From positions 1 to 58,912 of the forward strand of contig WHTG01000001.1 of NCBI GenBank assembly GCA_009377835.1: 58,912 nucleotides of DNA. The letters are read 5' to 3'. This document shows, one piece after another, positions 44,150 through 52,467 of this stretch. The translations under genes were made by a program, and so were the position numbers. The notes under the pieces are model-generated. The model made no database searches. It worked only from the letters and a program-made list of their open reading frames with translations, and was not told the DNA's origin. Source of the DNA: Nitriliruptorales bacterium. GTDB lineage: Bacteria > Actinomycetota > Nitriliruptoria > Euzebyales > Egibacteraceae. Numbering within the stretch: the first letter of the stretch is position 1; every line of letters begins with the position of its first letter.

Positions 44150-44356
44150 TCACGTGCCGACGACAGGCGGAACCGCGCTCGCGGGCGCGTCGTCGCCGTG
44201 ACCGCCGCGCCGCGGCAGCTCCGAGCGGAATTGCACAGCGAGGTCGGAGTCCATCAGGTCGCGCACGGCGGTGACGATTTCGTCGTACCGCTCCCGCCCG
44301 GCTCGCGCGCCCAGGACGTAGCCGGCGCTGAACGCGAGGAGAAATCGAATGTTCAT
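44150..44356 (-). CDS. Small YtxH-like membrane protein
   Basis: A 68-residue protein beginning with a hydrophobic helix, FLLAFSAGYVLGARAGRERYDEI. This pattern (glycine-containing helix, then GARAGRERY) is common in short actinobacterial YtxH-like proteins. No function is established. It lies 51 bp upstream of PBP1A on the same strand and may be cotranscribed with it. Confidence 0.7.
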   Translation of the reverse strand: MNIRFLLAFSAGYVLGARAGRERYDEIVTAVRDLMDSDLAVQFRSELPRRGGHGDDAPASAVPPVVGT

Positions 44357-44427
44357 CGGGTGAATTCACTTTCGCAGGAGGATTGGCACGGACTCCCATT
44401 GCCGCCGAAGGCGCGCTTTACACCCGC

Positions 44428-44829
44428 TCAGCCCGCGTGTGCACGTCCCAGCAGGTAGCTCTCCACCAGGTGGTTCCACCCGCACACGAGACAGCACTCC
44501 ACGACGTAGGTCGTGAAGGAGCGATGCCGCGCCGCCAGCCCGTCCAGCTCTTCCCGTGTCCACACGACATGTCCGGACAGCCGACGAAGATCGTCTCCGT
44601 AGACGTACGTGACCAGGCGCAGGCAATTCGTCTCGTCCGTCGGGACGTCCGCCCGGTCATCAGCCAGACGGCAGATCGGACAGCTGCGCGACGTGGACTG
44701 ACCGATGTTGCGCGCCGCGCGCAGCAACTCCGGGTGGGCGTCGCAGACCGCCGCGGGTGGCAGGGCTCCGATCGTCACCTGGCGCACCACCGCCCGCTTC
44801 GCAAGCCGGTAGTCGGTCCGTCCTCTCAT
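44428..44829 (-). CDS. DUF5318-like zinc-ribbon protein
   Basis: A 133-residue protein with CPIC (about residues 50-53) and CCLVC (about 112-116), a four-cysteine arrangement expected to bind zinc. AVCDAHPELLRAARNIG and a central EELDGLAARHRSFTTYVVECCLVCGWNHL resemble DUF5318 proteins found beside ponA in actinobacteria (position of Rv0049 in M. tuberculosis). The function is unknown; a link to cell-envelope growth is suggested by its conserved position. Confidence 0.72.
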   Translation of the reverse strand: MRGRTDYRLAKRAVVRQVTIGALPPAAVCDAHPELLRAARNIGQSTSRSCPICRLADDRADVPTDETNCLRLVTYVYGDDLRRLSGHVVWTREELDGLAARHRSFTTYVVECCLVCGWNHLVESYLLGRAHAG

Positions 44830-44880
44830 AGACGGCGTCAGTGTAGGCGGGGCCCCGCTCCCGCAGCCGCCGTCCGGTGA

Positions 44881-44909
44881 TTGAACCGGCTCCCCCGGGG
44901 ATGTATCAT
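44881..44909 (+). promoter_or_regulatory. Predicted promoter of padR-ino1
   Basis: TTGAAC (44881-44886) and TATCAT (44904-44909) are separated by 17 bp, an excellent vegetative promoter. The predicted transcription start near 44916 falls at the edge of the palindrome, so a protein bound there would block initiation. Confidence 0.7.
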
Positions 44910-44916
44910 GACGCTA

Positions 44917-44942
44917 TATCGCCGCGATACATCGCGGCGATA
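44917..44942. promoter_or_regulatory. Perfect 26-bp palindrome, probable PadR operator
   Basis: TATCGCCGCGAT and its exact reverse complement ATCGCGGCGATA are separated by two bases. A second, wider pair, ATGTATC (44901-44907) and GATACAT (44926-44932), fits the ATGT...ACAT spacing of PadR operators. Position just downstream of the -10 indicates repression, probably autoregulation of padR and ino1. Confidence 0.7.
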
Positions 44943-44980
44943 GTAATTGTCCACACGATCCGCGCGAGGAATCTCCCTCC

Positions 44981-45565
44981 ATGCTCGAACTGGCCATTTT
45001 GGGGCTGCTCAAAGAGCGCGCCATGCACGGATACGAGTTGCGCAAGCAACTTGGCCAGAAGCTGGGGTTTTTCTGGACGGTCTCGTTCGGCTCCCTGTAC
45101 CCGACCCTGAAGAAGCTGGAGCGGCGCGGCGTCGTGGAGAAGTTCTTCCCCGGGGACCAGACGTCCCGCCGGAAGCAGGTGTACCGCATCACGGCGGCGG
45201 GTGAGGCTGCGTTCCTGGAGCTTCTCACCGAGGGTGCCCACTCCACCTGGGAGGAAGACAAGTTTCCCCTGAGGTTGGCATTCTTCCGTTACCTGGGGCC
45301 CGAAACGCGCGTGCGCCTGCTGGAACGCCGCAAGACCTACCTTGAGGACAAGCTCGAGGAGGGCCGCCGGTCGCTCGGGCGCGCGGCGCGGGGCGTCGCG
45401 GATCCGTACACACTGTCGCTGATGCGCCACGGGGTCGAGACCACGGAGCACGACATCGCATGGCTCGACACGATGATCGTGGCCGAGCGGGCAGGGCTCG
45501 AGGACCCACCATCCGCCCCGGCGACCACCGGGAAGGCCTCGCAACCCGAATTGCAGACGAAGTGA
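44981..45565 (+). CDS. PadR-family transcriptional regulator
   Basis: A 194-residue PadR-type winged-helix repressor. The N-terminal domain (residues 1-85) has [43 protein letters not shown] and the wing with [12 protein letters not shown]. The C-terminal helical domain (about 95-180) mediates dimerisation. In mycobacteria a PadR gene also precedes ino1. The gene sits under a promoter with a perfect palindrome and starts 14 bases before ino1's start after its own stop, so it likely controls inositol synthesis together with itself. GAGGAA precedes the ATG. Confidence 0.92.
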   Translation: MLELAILGLLKERAMHGYELRKQLGQKLGFFWTVSFGSLYPTLKKLERRGVVEKFFPGDQTSRRKQVYRITAAGEAAFLELLTEGAHSTWEEDKFPLRLAFFRYLGPETRVRLLERRKTYLEDKLEEGRRSLGRAARGVADPYTLSLMRHGVETTEHDIAWLDTMIVAERAGLEDPPSAPATTGKASQPELQTK

Positions 45566-45579
45566 GCAAGGAGACAGCC

Positions 45580-46722
45580 ATGGGCACGACCAGTCGCGGC
45601 ACCGTACGTGTGGCGATTGTCGGTGTGGGCAATTGCGCCAGTTCGCTGGTACAGGGCGTGCACTACTACCGTGACGCTGATCCGGCGGAGCGTGTTCCCG
45701 GCCTGATGCACGTGGAGCTCGCCGGCTATCACGTGAGCGACCTGGAGTTCGTCGCGGCGTTTGACGTCGACGCCAAGAAAGTGGGGCGCGACCTGGCGGA
45801 GGCGATCGTCGCCGCGCCGAATAACACCGTCCAGTTCGCAGAGGTTCCCCCGGTCGGCGTCGAGGTGCTGCGTGGCCCGACGCTGGACGGGTTCGGCGAG
45901 TACTACCGCCAGGTCTCCGAGGAGAGCGACGCCGCGCCCATAGACGTCGCGGAGGAACTGCGTCGTGCGGAGGCGGACGTCCTCGTGTGCTACCTCCCCG
46001 TGGGGTCGGAGGAAGCCGCTCGCTACTACGCCGCCGAGTGCATACGGGCGGGCGTGGCATTTATCAACTGTCTGCCGGTGTTCATCGCCAGCGATCCCGA
46101 GTGGGCGGACAAGTTCACGGCGGCCGGCGTCCCGATCATCGGGGACGACATCAAGAGCCAGGTTGGCGCCACGATCACGCACCGTATCCTGACCCGTCTG
46201 TTCGAGGACCGCGGCGTCACGATCGATCGCACGTACCAGCTGAACTTCGGCGGGAACATGGACTTCATGAACATGCTGGAACGGTCGCGGCTGTCGTCGA
46301 AGAAGGTTTCCAAGACCCAGTCCGTGACCAGCCAGATGGATACGCCGATCGCGAGGGACAACATCCACATCGGACCATCGGACCACGTGCCGTGGCTCGA
46401 GGACCGCAAGTGGGCGTACATTCGCATGGAGGGCCGCAACTTCGGGGACGTCCCCCTCAATGTCGAGCTCAAGCTCGAGGTATGGGACTCCCCCAACTCT
46501 GCCGGCGTGGTGATCGACGCCGTCCGGTGCGCGAAACTCGCCCTGGACCGCGGTGTCGGCGGCCCGCTGCTCGCCCCGGCCAGCTACTTCATGAAGTCGC
46601 CGCCGGCGCAGTACCCGGACGACGTCTGTCACCGCATGGTGGAGGAGTTCATCGCGCAGTCGCTGTCGGACGACACCATCATCGGGCTGGCAGCCGAAGA
46701 CGAGGTCGGAGCGCAGCAGTAG
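45580..46722 (+). CDS. ino1: Inositol-3-phosphate synthase
   Basis: A 380-residue enzyme converting glucose 6-phosphate to 1D-myo-inositol 3-phosphate with NAD. The NAD-binding [14 protein letters not shown] is at the N-terminus, with [30 protein letters not shown] and [11 protein letters not shown] as catalytic-core motifs. The length matches the short archaeal/actinobacterial type. In actinobacteria the product feeds mycothiol, phosphatidylinositol and lipomannan synthesis, which fits the nearby GT87-like protein. AAGGAG precedes the ATG. Confidence 0.95.
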   Translation: MGTTSRGTVRVAIVGVGNCASSLVQGVHYYRDADPAERVPGLMHVELAGYHVSDLEFVAAFDVDAKKVGRDLAEAIVAAPNNTVQFAEVPPVGVEVLRGPTLDGFGEYYRQVSEESDAAPIDVAEELRRAEADVLVCYLPVGSEEAARYYAAECIRAGVAFINCLPVFIASDPEWADKFTAAGVPIIGDDIKSQVGATITHRILTRLFEDRGVTIDRTYQLNFGGNMDFMNMLERSRLSSKKVSKTQSVTSQMDTPIARDNIHIGPSDHVPWLEDRKWAYIRMEGRNFGDVPLNVELKLEVWDSPNSAGVVIDAVRCAKLALDRGVGGPLLAPASYFMKSPPAQYPDDVCHRMVEEFIAQSLSDDTIIGLAAEDEVGAQQ

Positions 46723-46803
46723 GCAGCCCGCCGTGCCACCCGGGCGTGAGCGCCGCCCCGTGGCCGGTCCTTCGACCTTCGGCGGGTGAACGGAGCCGGG
46801 GAT

Positions 46804-47238
46804 CTACAGCCGGCCGGCGCGCGGCGCGGGCGCGTAGCGGTACCAGACCCGTCCGTGCACGTCCTCAGCCGGGACGGTTCCATAAGAACGGCTGTCCGTG
46901 CTGAGGCCGGGATTGTCACCCAGCACGATGAGTCCCTCTCCCGCGTGCAGCATCCGGCCGTCCACGCCGACGGACTCCCCTGGCAGGGCCGCCACGCGTT
47001 TGACGACCCAGCGCTGTTCCGCCTCGGGATCGCGCACGACCACCATGTCGCCCCGCCGCACCCGCCGCACCGGCCGCACCAGAAGGTGATCGCCCGGCAG
47101 CAGCGTCGGTGCCATCGAGAGGCCCTTGACGGACACCCGGCACGGACCCCTCCACCACATGCACGACAGCATGACCAACACACCTGCAACTCCGCCAGGT
47201 ACAGCGGCCGCTCCCGGCTGAGCACCGCTCGTGACCAT
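46804..47238 (-). CDS. sodX: Nickel-type superoxide dismutase maturation protease (signal-peptidase-like)
   Basis: A 144-residue S26-type serine protease. A hydrophobic segment (about residues 10-28) leads to the catalytic Ser41 in KGLSMAPTLLPGD and general-base Lys80 in WVVKRVAALPGE. Box D/E-like VLGDNPGLSTDSRSYG follows. Divergent placement next to sodN identifies it as SodX, which removes the SodN leader to expose the nickel-binding histidine. It is shorter than type I signal peptidases of secretion. Confidence 0.88.
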   Translation of the reverse strand: MVTSGAQPGAAAVPGGVAGVLVMLSCMWWRGPCRVSVKGLSMAPTLLPGDHLLVRPVRRVRRGDMVVVRDPEAEQRWVVKRVAALPGESVGVDGRMLHAGEGLIVLGDNPGLSTDSRSYGTVPAEDVHGRVWYRYAPAPRAGRL

Positions 47239-47299
47239 GGGGGCTAGAGTAAGAACCCGCCTGCCCGAAACCCGTGAAGTTGCGCAAAAGGAGTGTTCG

Positions 47300-47749
47300 A
47301 TGTCGCTCGTTTCCCGTCTGCTCACCATGGTCGACCGCGTGGCCGCGCCGCTCGAGGTCCACGCGCACTGCGACATCCCTTGCGGTGTGTACGACCCGGA
47401 GCAGGCGCGCATCGAGGCGGAGTCCTGCCTCAAGATCATTCAGAAGTACCACGATTCCGACGACGAGGTCTTCCGCGCGCGCTGCATCGGCGTCAAGGAA
47501 GAACGGGCCGACCTCGCCAAGCACCACATCTATGTGTTGTGGAGCGATTACTTCAAGCCCCCGCACGTCGAGCAGTTCTCGGACCTGCACGACGTCTGCT
47601 GGCAGGCCGCCAAGCAGTGCTCGGCCGTGAAGCACACGACGGACGCCGACGCCGCGCAGAAGTTGTTGGACATGATCGACCGCATCGACGAGATGTGGAA
47701 GGCAACCGGCGGTCTGGACACCACCCGCGCCAACGGCCGGCCTGGTTGA
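47300..47749 (+). CDS. sodN: Nickel superoxide dismutase precursor
   Basis: A 149-residue precursor of NiSOD. The nickel hook HCDIPCGVYDP begins at residue 23, so a 22-residue leader must be removed after Ala22 for His23 to become N-terminal and ligate nickel with Cys24 and Cys28. The rest is the four-helix bundle (CLKIIQKYHDSDDEVFRARCIGVKEERA). It dismutates superoxide in the cytoplasm. AAAGGAG precedes the ATG. The palindrome TTGCGCAA (47280-47287) lies just before the ribosome site and could be part of a regulatory element. Confidence 0.95.
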   Translation: MSLVSRLLTMVDRVAAPLEVHAHCDIPCGVYDPEQARIEAESCLKIIQKYHDSDDEVFRARCIGVKEERADLAKHHIYVLWSDYFKPPHVEQFSDLHDVCWQAAKQCSAVKHTTDADAAQKLLDMIDRIDEMWKATGGLDTTRANGRPG

Positions 47750-47769
47750 TAGGTCACTGACGGCGACCC

Positions 47770-47794
47770 AGCCCCGCCCGTGAACGGCGGGGTT
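47770..47794 (+). terminator. Hairpin terminator after sodN
   Basis: A stem of about nine pairs (GCCCCGCC with GGCGGGGT, one G-T wobble, plus an outer A-T) encloses a seven-base loop, 20 bases after the sodN stop, with TTCTGCTG following. It separates sodN from malQ. Confidence 0.65.
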
Positions 47795-47825
47795 CTGCTG
47801 TGCCCGGCGGGCGGGGGGCAGCCGC

Positions 47826-49907
47826 ATGCCACCTGAAGCCGTAACCGGCCCGCTCGCCGAGCTCGCTGCCGCCATGGGTGTCGCGGTGCGCTATCGGGAC
47901 TATCTTCGGCGCCCTGTCGATGTTGACGCCGAATCCGTGCGCCTCGCGTTGGCAGCGATGGGCGTCGTGGCTGAGGACGAGCCGTCGGCTGCGGCGTCAT
48001 TGGAGCAACTGCGCCGGCAGCGCCGCCGCCGCCTCCCGCCGTCGGTGGTGGTGCGCGCCGGCGGCATGACGTCGATCGACCTCGGCCCCGACAGCAGGAG
48101 CGTCACTCTGACGCTGGAGGGCGGCGCGGATCATCCGATCGCCGCGACGGGGAGCACGCTGCGTCTGCCCACATCGGTGCCCTCGGGCTATCACCGCCTG
48201 GTCGTGGAAGGGCGCGATCACACCAGCGCCTCGCATCTCATCGTCGCGCCACAGCGGTGTCCGCTTCCGCTCCAGCGGCGCGGGTTCGGGTGGATGGCGC
48301 AGCTGTACGCGGTGCGCAGCCACGAGTCCTGGGGGATCGGCGACTATCGTGACCTCGCCACCCTCGCCTCGTGGAGCGGCGGGATGGGCGCGGCGATGAT
48401 CCTGGTCAACCCGTTGCATGCACCGGCACCCGTCCTGCCGCAGGAGAACTCTCCCTACTCCCCAACCAGCCGCCGGTACCGCAACCCGCTGTATCTGCGG
48501 GTCGAGGACGTACCCGAGTTCCATGGCCTCCCGCCACGGCAGCGTGACGAGGTGCTGGGCCTCGCCGAGCAAGCGCGTCGTAGTGATCCTGCCCGTATCG
48601 ACCGCGACCTGGTGTTCGACGCGAAGACGCGAGCGCTGGCGATCCTCGCCGCCGCGCCACGCTCGGTCGCGCGCGAGGCCGAGTTGCGACGCTGGATCGA
48701 GCGTGAGGGGCAGGACCTGGTCGACTTCGCGACGTTCTGCGCACTCGCCGAGCGTCACGGTGTGCCGTGGCAGGAGTGGCCCGCCGGGCTGCGACACCCG
48801 TCCGGTTCACAGGTGGCCGCGGCCCGCGACGAGCTCCACGACCAGGTCGGTTTCCACATGTGGCTGCAGTGGCTGTCCGACGCGCAACTACGCGACGCTC
48901 AGGACGCGGCGACGGCGTCGGGCATGGGTGTCGGCATCGTCCACGACTTGGCCGTCGGGGTGGAGCCCGGTGGCGCGGACGCCTGGGCGCTGCAGGATTC
49001 GCTGGCCACCGGTATGACCATCGGCGCGCCCCCTGACGGCTTCAACCAGCGGGGTCAGGACTGGGGGCTGCCGCCGCTGCTCCCCGGACAACTGGCCGAA
49101 ACCGGCTTCAAAGTGTTCCGGGACATGCTGCGCTCCGTGCTCCGCCACGCCGGCGGCCTCCGCATCGACCACATCATGGGACTGTGGCGCCTGTGGTGGG
49201 TCCCCCAGGGGCACCCGCCCGCCGAGGGAACCTATGTGCGCTATCCCGTCCATGAGCTGCTGGGTGTTCTGGCCCTGGAAGCCGAGCGCGCAGGCGCAAT
49301 GGTCGTCGGCGAGGATCTCGGCACGGTCGAGAAGGGTGTGCGGGAGACCTTGGCCGGGCAGCGCATCCTCTCGTCTCGGGTGCTGTACTTCGAACGCGAC
49401 GACGACGACCCGGCACATCCGAGGGCGCCGTCCGACGCGTACCCGTCAATGGCGCTGACGTCCGTTTCGACGCACGACCTGCCGACGGCGGCGGGGTGGT
49501 GGGCGGACGAGGATGTGCGGATCCAGGGCGAGTTGGGATTGTTCGGCGACACCACGACGCCCCAGATCGAGGCGCGACGCAAAGCCCGCGAGCGTGCCGA
49601 CATGCTGGCCCTGCTGCGTGCGGAAGGACTCGTGGGGCACCACCCGTCCCGGACCGAGCTCGTGCTGGCGATGCACAAGTTCCTGGCGAGGACACCGTCG
49701 CTGCTGGTGGCCACGGGCCTGGGCGACGCGGCGGGGGATCTGCGGCAGCCCAACCTCCCGGGCACGGCTGACGAGTACCCGAACTGGCGTCTGCCGCTGG
49801 CCCGGCCGAGCGCTGACGACCACACCCCGATGTGGTTGGAGGAACTGCTGCAAGACACAGGGGTGCGCAATGTCGCGGCGATCCTGCGCAATCGTCCCCC
49901 GTCCTGA
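47826..49907 (+). CDS. malQ: 4-alpha-glucanotransferase (amylomaltase)
   Basis: A 693-residue GH77 enzyme that transfers alpha-1,4-glucan segments in maltodextrin or glycogen turnover. About 150 N-terminal residues form the extra beta-rich domain of large actinobacterial MalQ. The barrel follows: ESWGIGDYRDL, NSPYSPTSRRYRNPLYL, the nucleophile Asp in LRIDHIMGLWRLWWVP, the acid/base Glu in VVGEDLGTV, and SVSTHDLPTAAGWW. There is no neighbouring glycogen gene. A sodN terminator lies upstream, so it has its own transcript. Confidence 0.94.
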   Translation: MPPEAVTGPLAELAAAMGVAVRYRDYLRRPVDVDAESVRLALAAMGVVAEDEPSAAASLEQLRRQRRRRLPPSVVVRAGGMTSIDLGPDSRSVTLTLEGGADHPIAATGSTLRLPTSVPSGYHRLVVEGRDHTSASHLIVAPQRCPLPLQRRGFGWMAQLYAVRSHESWGIGDYRDLATLASWSGGMGAAMILVNPLHAPAPVLPQENSPYSPTSRRYRNPLYLRVEDVPEFHGLPPRQRDEVLGLAEQARRSDPARIDRDLVFDAKTRALAILAAAPRSVAREAELRRWIEREGQDLVDFATFCALAERHGVPWQEWPAGLRHPSGSQVAAARDELHDQVGFHMWLQWLSDAQLRDAQDAATASGMGVGIVHDLAVGVEPGGADAWALQDSLATGMTIGAPPDGFNQRGQDWGLPPLLPGQLAETGFKVFRDMLRSVLRHAGGLRIDHIMGLWRLWWVPQGHPPAEGTYVRYPVHELLGVLALEAERAGAMVVGEDLGTVEKGVRETLAGQRILSSRVLYFERDDDDPAHPRAPSDAYPSMALTSVSTHDLPTAAGWWADEDVRIQGELGLFGDTTTPQIEARRKARERADMLALLRAEGLVGHHPSRTELVLAMHKFLARTPSLLVATGLGDAAGDLRQPNLPGTADEYPNWRLPLARPSADDHTPMWLEELLQDTGVRNVAAILRNRPPS

Positions 49908-50039
49908 TGACCCACGCCGGGATCCCGCCTGCAGAGCGCATCACATGAAGGGGTCGGAACTACTCTCTGCGAGTGGTGGGTGACTAGTTGTCTCCCCAGA
50001 GGTACAACAGAGCCTCCAAGTTGGACGTGAGGAGATGTC

Positions 50040-51656
50040 GTGGACGGTGGGGGCAGCCGCGTGCTGGTTGTCGACGACGACATCGTTCTGGCCGAGATGT
50101 TCGTCGAGGCACTGAGCCTGGCCGGGTTCCAGACCACGATGGCGAACACCGGTCAGGCCGCTCTCGACGTGCTCCAACGCCAGCAGGTGGACGCGGTACT
50201 GCTGGACAGTCAGATGCCGGACATCGGCGGTCACGAGGTGCTGCGCCGCATCCGCGGCGACACGCAGACCAGGACGCTGCCCGTCATCCTGGTCACGGGC
50301 CAAGGGGAGATCGCCCGACGCGTGGAGGGGCTTGAAGCCGGTGCCAGCGACTATGTCGTCAAGCCGGTCGCGGTGGACGAGTTGGTCGCCAGGATCCGCG
50401 CGCAGTTGCGTGGCCAGGCGGTGTGGACACGGCTCCTGGAGAGCCAACTGCGGGAACGTGCGACAGTCACCGAGGCCCTGTGCCGGCTGCGCCCCGGGAA
50501 CAGTCCGGAGCAGACGGCCGACCGTATCTGCAGTGAGCTGGTGACCGTGCGCAACCTGGACGGTGCCGTGCTCGTGATGCTGACCAACGACGACGATGCC
50601 ATCCCCCTGGGGCGTCACGGCAACGTCGACGCCGCGATCCGCGTGGGTGAGGCTCTGCCGGCGGTGACGGCGCGCCACCTGCTGCAGCGCGCGCGCCAGA
50701 ACGCCTGGACCGAACTCCGTGTCGACCAGCCGCCCGGAGCCACGGGCCCGCCGCTGCTCGGTCCGTCCGCGCCAGCCGCGGCCTACGCACCGCTGCGCAG
50801 TCAGGGCAGATTGCTGGGGGTGCTGGCCATCGCGGCCGGTCAGGCCGCGACGGACGCTCCCACCGACGAGGTCGCGCAGGCGCTGTCCGCCGCGATCGAC
50901 TTCGCTGCAGTCTCCACCGCGCTGCTCGGCCCTGCATTGCAGCGCCAATCCGCGATGTCACTGACCCAATCGGCGCTGTCGCAGGTGCTGCAGGCAGGCA
51001 GCTTCACGCCCGTCTTCCAGCCAATAATCGATTTGACCAGTGGCGACATCGTGGGCTACGAGACGCTCACGCGGTTCAACGACGGCTCCAACCCACAGGC
51101 GCGGTTCGCGGAGGCGGCGGCAGTGGGCATGGGGCTGGACCTTGAGCGAGCGACGATGGCCACCGCGCTGCAAGCCGCGGATGGACGTCTGGGCAACCGC
51201 TGGCTAAGCGTCAATGTCTCACCGCAGTTCCTCGCGTCCGGCGAAGCCGTCCCGCTGATCCGCGACGCGGGGTGCGACATCGTGCTCGAGCTCACCGAGC
51301 ACGACCCCATCGACGACTACGGCGACATCATGCGAGCCGTGCGAGCGTTCGAGGGGCCGGTGCGTCTGAGCATCGACGACGCCGGCGCCGGCTACGCCTG
51401 CTTGACGCACGTGCTCTGGCTGCAGCCGGACTTCGTCAAACTCGACCGCGGGTGGGTCAAGGGCATCAACGCCGATCCGGCGAGGCAAGCTCTGGTGGCG
51501 GGGCTGGAATCCTTCGCCAGTCGTACCGGGGCCACCCTCATCGCTGAAGGGGTGGAAACCGCGGCCGAACTGGAGAAGCTACGAGAACTTCGGGTGGACC
51601 TGGCGCAGGGTTACCTGCTCGGGCGCCCCGAGGCCGCCGTCACGCTGAGCAGTTGA
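50040..51656 (+). CDS. Response regulator with GAF-like and EAL domains (c-di-GMP phosphodiesterase)
   Basis: A 538-residue signalling protein. Residues 6-125 are a receiver domain: acidic pocket VVDDD, phospho-acceptor Asp56 (LLDSQMP), Thr86 and Lys108 (VVKPV). Residues about 150-310 look like a GAF domain. Residues about 325-535 are an EAL domain with metal/substrate residues conserved: YETLTRF, LSVNVSP, LELTEHDP, SIDDAGAGYA, VKLDRGWV, AEGVET and GYLLGRP. It should therefore be an active cyclic-di-GMP phosphodiesterase. No cognate histidine kinase is adjacent. The GTG follows GAGGAG. Confidence 0.9.
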   Translation: MDGGGSRVLVVDDDIVLAEMFVEALSLAGFQTTMANTGQAALDVLQRQQVDAVLLDSQMPDIGGHEVLRRIRGDTQTRTLPVILVTGQGEIARRVEGLEAGASDYVVKPVAVDELVARIRAQLRGQAVWTRLLESQLRERATVTEALCRLRPGNSPEQTADRICSELVTVRNLDGAVLVMLTNDDDAIPLGRHGNVDAAIRVGEALPAVTARHLLQRARQNAWTELRVDQPPGATGPPLLGPSAPAAAYAPLRSQGRLLGVLAIAAGQAATDAPTDEVAQALSAAIDFAAVSTALLGPALQRQSAMSLTQSALSQVLQAGSFTPVFQPIIDLTSGDIVGYETLTRFNDGSNPQARFAEAAAVGMGLDLERATMATALQAADGRLGNRWLSVNVSPQFLASGEAVPLIRDAGCDIVLELTEHDPIDDYGDIMRAVRAFEGPVRLSIDDAGAGYACLTHVLWLQPDFVKLDRGWVKGINADPARQALVAGLESFASRTGATLIAEGVETAAELEKLRELRVDLAQGYLLGRPEAAVTLSS

Positions 51657-51661
51657 CGCCG

Positions 51662-52126
51662 CTAAACCCACTTGGCAAGCCACAACTGCTCACCCAACTG
51701 CTCGAGGTTGGCCAGCTGGGATTCGGCTTCGTCGACGTGGTGCTCCTCGTCTTTGAGGAATTCCTCCAGGAACGCTCTCGATCCGGGGTCGTCCTCTGCC
51801 GCGCAGACGCTTGTCCCGCGCCGGTACCGCTCTACGGCCGCTTTCTCCATCTCGTAGTTCAGTCTGTACTGCTCGATAACGGATTCGCCCACCGCGACCG
51901 TGAACAGGCGCTGGAGGTTCGGTGTCCCCTCCAGAAACAGGATGCGCTCGATCAGGGACTCCGCGTGGCGCATCTCCGCGATGGACTCGTCGTAGAAGTC
52001 CTTCGCGAGCTTGCCGTAACCCCAATCCGCGGCCATCTTCGACGCGATGAAGTACTGATTGACCGCGGTCAACTCCGCCGTCAGGGCTTCGTTGAGAACG
52101 TCGATGACCTTGGAGCTGCCCCGCAT
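51662..52126 (-). CDS. bfr: Bacterioferritin
   Basis: A 154-residue iron-storage subunit; 24 copies form the shell. All ferroxidase ligands are present at standard positions: Glu18, Glu51, His54, Glu94, Glu127 and His130. Met52 is the heme ligand between subunits. The ATG at MRGSSKVIDVLN follows GGAAAGG. The bfd gene lies 34 bases upstream on the same strand, so storage and release proteins are coexpressed. Confidence 0.96.
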   Translation of the reverse strand: MRGSSKVIDVLNEALTAELTAVNQYFIASKMAADWGYGKLAKDFYDESIAEMRHAESLIERILFLEGTPNLQRLFTVAVGESVIEQYRLNYEMEKAAVERYRRGTSVCAAEDDPGSRAFLEEFLKDEEHHVDEAESQLANLEQLGEQLWLAKWV

Positions 52127-52160
52127 CGGGTGACCTTTCCGCAAGCGCGAGTCGGAAGCC

Positions 52161-52382
52161 TCAGCCTACGGCGACCGGCGCGGCGGGGTCCACGAACACA
52201 GCCGCCGGGCGCCGCGGGCACTGCACGCACTCGTCGAGCAACCGGTTCACCGCCGGCAGGCACCCCCCGCACTGAGTGCCGGCGCCGCACGCCAGAGCGA
52301 TGTCGACTTCGTCGCGCGCACCCCGCTCGATTTCGGCGCGAATGCGGCGATCGTTGACTACCTGGCAATGACAGACGAGCAC
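52161..52382 (-). CDS. bfd: Bacterioferritin-associated ferredoxin
   Basis: A 73-residue Fer2_BFD protein that reduces heme in bacterioferritin to release stored iron. The 2Fe-2S ligands are Cys4, Cys6, Cys38 and Cys41 (VCHCQ and QCGGC). The GTG start follows GGAGG. An iron-box-like sequence lies 16 bases upstream, so the bfd-bfr pair is probably under IdeR/DtxR-type control. Confidence 0.92.
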   Translation of the reverse strand: MLVCHCQVVNDRRIRAEIERGARDEVDIALACGAGTQCGGCLPAVNRLLDECVQCPRRPAAVFVDPAAPVAVG

Positions 52383-52397
52383 TCGGTCCTCCGGCCG

Positions 52398-52416
52398 GAA
52401 GGTAAGGCTGCCCTTA
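52398..52416 (-). promoter_or_regulatory. Candidate IdeR/DtxR iron box upstream of bfd-bfr
   Basis: On the minus strand, TAAGGGCAGCCTTACCTTC matches about 13 of 19 positions of the actinobacterial iron box TTAGGTTAGSCTAACCTAA. A possible -35/-10 pair, TTGCGC and TATCTT, lies just upstream with 18-bp spacing. In mycobacteria, IdeR activates bacterioferritin expression under iron-rich conditions. Confidence 0.5.
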
Positions 52417-52467
52417 GAAGATACCCGTCCGGACGCCGTGCGCGCAAAGCGAACCTTGCGGTGGCGT

